NCBI GenBank assembly: GCA_947071365.1
Contig: CAMTFT010000061.1
Span: forward strand, 1 to 7,857
Source: an uncultured bacterium
GTDB lineage: Bacteria; Bacillota; Clostridia; Lachnospirales; Lachnospiraceae
Reading direction: 5' to 3'
Length of the DNA stretch: 7,857 nucleotides
The notes under the pieces were generated by a model, which worked only from the letters and a program-made list of their open reading frames with translations, had not been told where the DNA came from and did no database searches. The position numbers and the translations under genes were made by a program. The number at the start of each line of letters is the position of its first letter. The stretch's first letter is position 1. Below are positions 7,060-7,857 of this stretch, piece by piece.

Positions 7060-7704
7060 ATGGCAATTGTACAGGAGATTTCTGAATTTTTGCAGAAGGG
7101 ACGTGCCAAAAATGTAAAGGCATTGGTAAAGCAGGCACTGGAAGAGGGGTACGACCCGAAGGAAATATTAAATGACGGATTGCTCGCCGGGATGGGGGTC
7201 ATCGGCGGAAAATTCAAGCGCAATGAGGTGTTCGTACCAGAGGTCCTTGTGGCAGCCCGGGCGCTGAATGCAGGGCTGACAATTCTGGAGCCGAAGCTGA
7301 TTGAAGTGGGAAATGAGCCAGTGGGGCGTGTTGTGATCGGAACGGTAAAAGGCGACCTGCATGATATCGGAAAGAATCTTACGGCAATGATGCTCAAGGG
7401 GGCAGGCTTTGAGATTTATGATATGGGTGTGGATGTGGACGCGTCTGCGTTTATTGCAAAAGCCGAAGAGGTGGGAGCTGATATTATTGGAATGTCGGCG
7501 TTGCTTACAACTACCATGCCAAATATGAAAGAGCTTGTTGATTTGCTGAAGGAAAAGAATCTGCGGGAAAAATACGTAGTCATGATTGGCGGTGCGCCGG
7601 TCACAGACCAGTTTGCGGAGGAGATCGGTGCAGATTATTATACGCCGGATGCTGCGTCGGCTGCGGAGGTGGCAAAAAATGCAGTAATGCAGAAAACCGC
7701 GTAA
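7060..7704 (+). CDS. Corrinoid (cobalamin-binding) methyltransferase protein, MtaC/MtbC type
   Basis: This 214-residue protein carries the methyl group on a cobalamin cofactor. Residues about 5-85 form the helical cap domain of B12-binding methyltransferases (for example GLLAGMGVIGGKFKRNEVFV, 40-59, then PEVLVAARAL, 60-69). Residues about 88-210 form the Rossmann-like cobalamin domain with the intact GDLHDIGKNL motif (98-107), in which His101 of DxHxxG is the expected lower axial cobalt ligand. SALLTTTM (146-153) and IGGAPVT (176-182) line the nucleotide-tail pocket in this family. The length is normal for stand-alone corrinoid proteins. AGGAGG (7046-7051) lies 8 bases before the ATG; an ATG at 7055 is out of frame. 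It is the last gene of the operon, directly before a strong terminator, and is the expected shared partner of the two upstream methyltransferases. Reductive reactivation would need an activase not found in this window. Confidence 0.95.
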   Translation: MAIVQEISEFLQKGRAKNVKALVKQALEEGYDPKEILNDGLLAGMGVIGGKFKRNEVFVPEVLVAARALNAGLTILEPKLIEVGNEPVGRVVIGTVKGDLHDIGKNLTAMMLKGAGFEIYDMGVDVDASAFIAKAEEVGADIIGMSALLTTTMPNMKELVDLLKEKNLREKYVVMIGGAPVTDQFAEEIGADYYTPDAASAAEVAKNAVMQKTA

Positions 7705-7728
7705 GAGCAAGTACGGTAAAGAAAATAA

Positions 7729-7767
7729 GCCCACTGGGGAGAGACCTTATCCCGGTGGGCGTTTTTT
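7729..7767 (+). terminator. Strong rho-independent terminator of the methyltransferase operon
   Basis: An 11-bp GC-rich stem pairs 7729-7739 with 7750-7760 (GCCCACTGGGG against TCCCGGTGGGC, with wobble pairs) around a 10-base loop and is followed by G and six T (7762-7767). It begins 24 bases after the stop of the corrinoid gene and marks the operon end. Confidence 0.92.
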
Positions 7768-7812
7768 GGTGCACCCGGCGGGAGTACGTTCTAACGGGTG
7801 AATGGATGACAG

Positions 7813-7857
7813 CTGTCTCTTATACACATCTCCGAGCCCACGAGACGGAGCTACATC
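7813..7857. other. Untrimmed Illumina Nextera adapter with index (artefact)
   Basis: Positions 7813-7831 are the 19-base Tn5 mosaic end CTGTCTCTTATACACATCT. They are followed by CCGAGCCCACGAGAC (7832-7846), which is the Nextera read-2 adapter, then the 8-base block GGAGCTAC (7847-7854), which I recall as Nextera index N718, and ATC, the first bases of the P7 flow-cell segment. This is library DNA and not part of the genome. It should not be read as a transposon end. Confidence 0.97.

Noticed and set aside
6101..7138. Long open frame on the minus strand (345 codons) inside the MtaA-like gene
   Set aside because: It is a shadow of a clear methyltransferase gene and runs into the corrinoid gene; there is no family resemblance and no credible ribosome binding site case.
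7813..7831. Tn5 mosaic end read as a transposon boundary
   Set aside because: The bases after it are the Nextera read-2 adapter and an index, so it is a library artefact and not a mobile element.

Overview
The window looks like a piece of a gut-type Firmicutes genome, probably a Lachnospiraceae or related Clostridia member. This is inferred from the mid-range base composition, strong AGGAGG-type ribosome binding sites on nearly every gene, tight same-strand packing, and the DUF5107-TPR / AraC / corrinoid methyltransferase gene mix. No rRNA or other marker gene is present, so the taxonomic call is an inference. The stretch looks like the end of an assembled contig: the last 45 bases (7813-7857) are untrimmed Illumina Nextera adapter plus an index, so biological sequence stops at 7812.

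All six genes read on the + strand. Region 1 (4-3318) is one very large gene for a DUF5107 protein: an N-terminal galactose-mutarotase-like beta domain followed by a long tetratricopeptide-repeat (TPR) array, closed by a hairpin that resembles a terminator. Region 2 (3362-4807) holds a small ureidoglycolate-lyase-family protein and an AraC-type regulator with an N-terminal cupin. Region 3 (4892-7767) is a compact corrinoid-dependent methyl-transfer module: two different uroporphyrinogen-decarboxylase (URO-D) family methyltransferases and a MtaC/MtbC-type cobalamin protein with an intact DxHxxG motif, ending at a strong rho-independent terminator.

The likely working model is as follows. One URO-D protein (4892-5956) demethylates an unknown methylated substrate onto the cob(I)alamin carried by the corrinoid protein (7060-7704). 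The second, MtaA/CmuA-like protein (6011-7018) then moves the methyl group to an acceptor, in bacteria perhaps tetrahydrofolate or a thiol. The AraC regulator just upstream probably senses a small molecule and may control the module; a promoter-like element overlapped by a palindrome lies in the gap before it. The carbohydrate-type DUF5107 protein next door raises the unproven idea that the methyl donor is an O-methylated sugar or glycoside. No reductive activase for the corrinoid protein and no methylamine- or methanol-specific MtaB/MttB-type enzyme is seen here.
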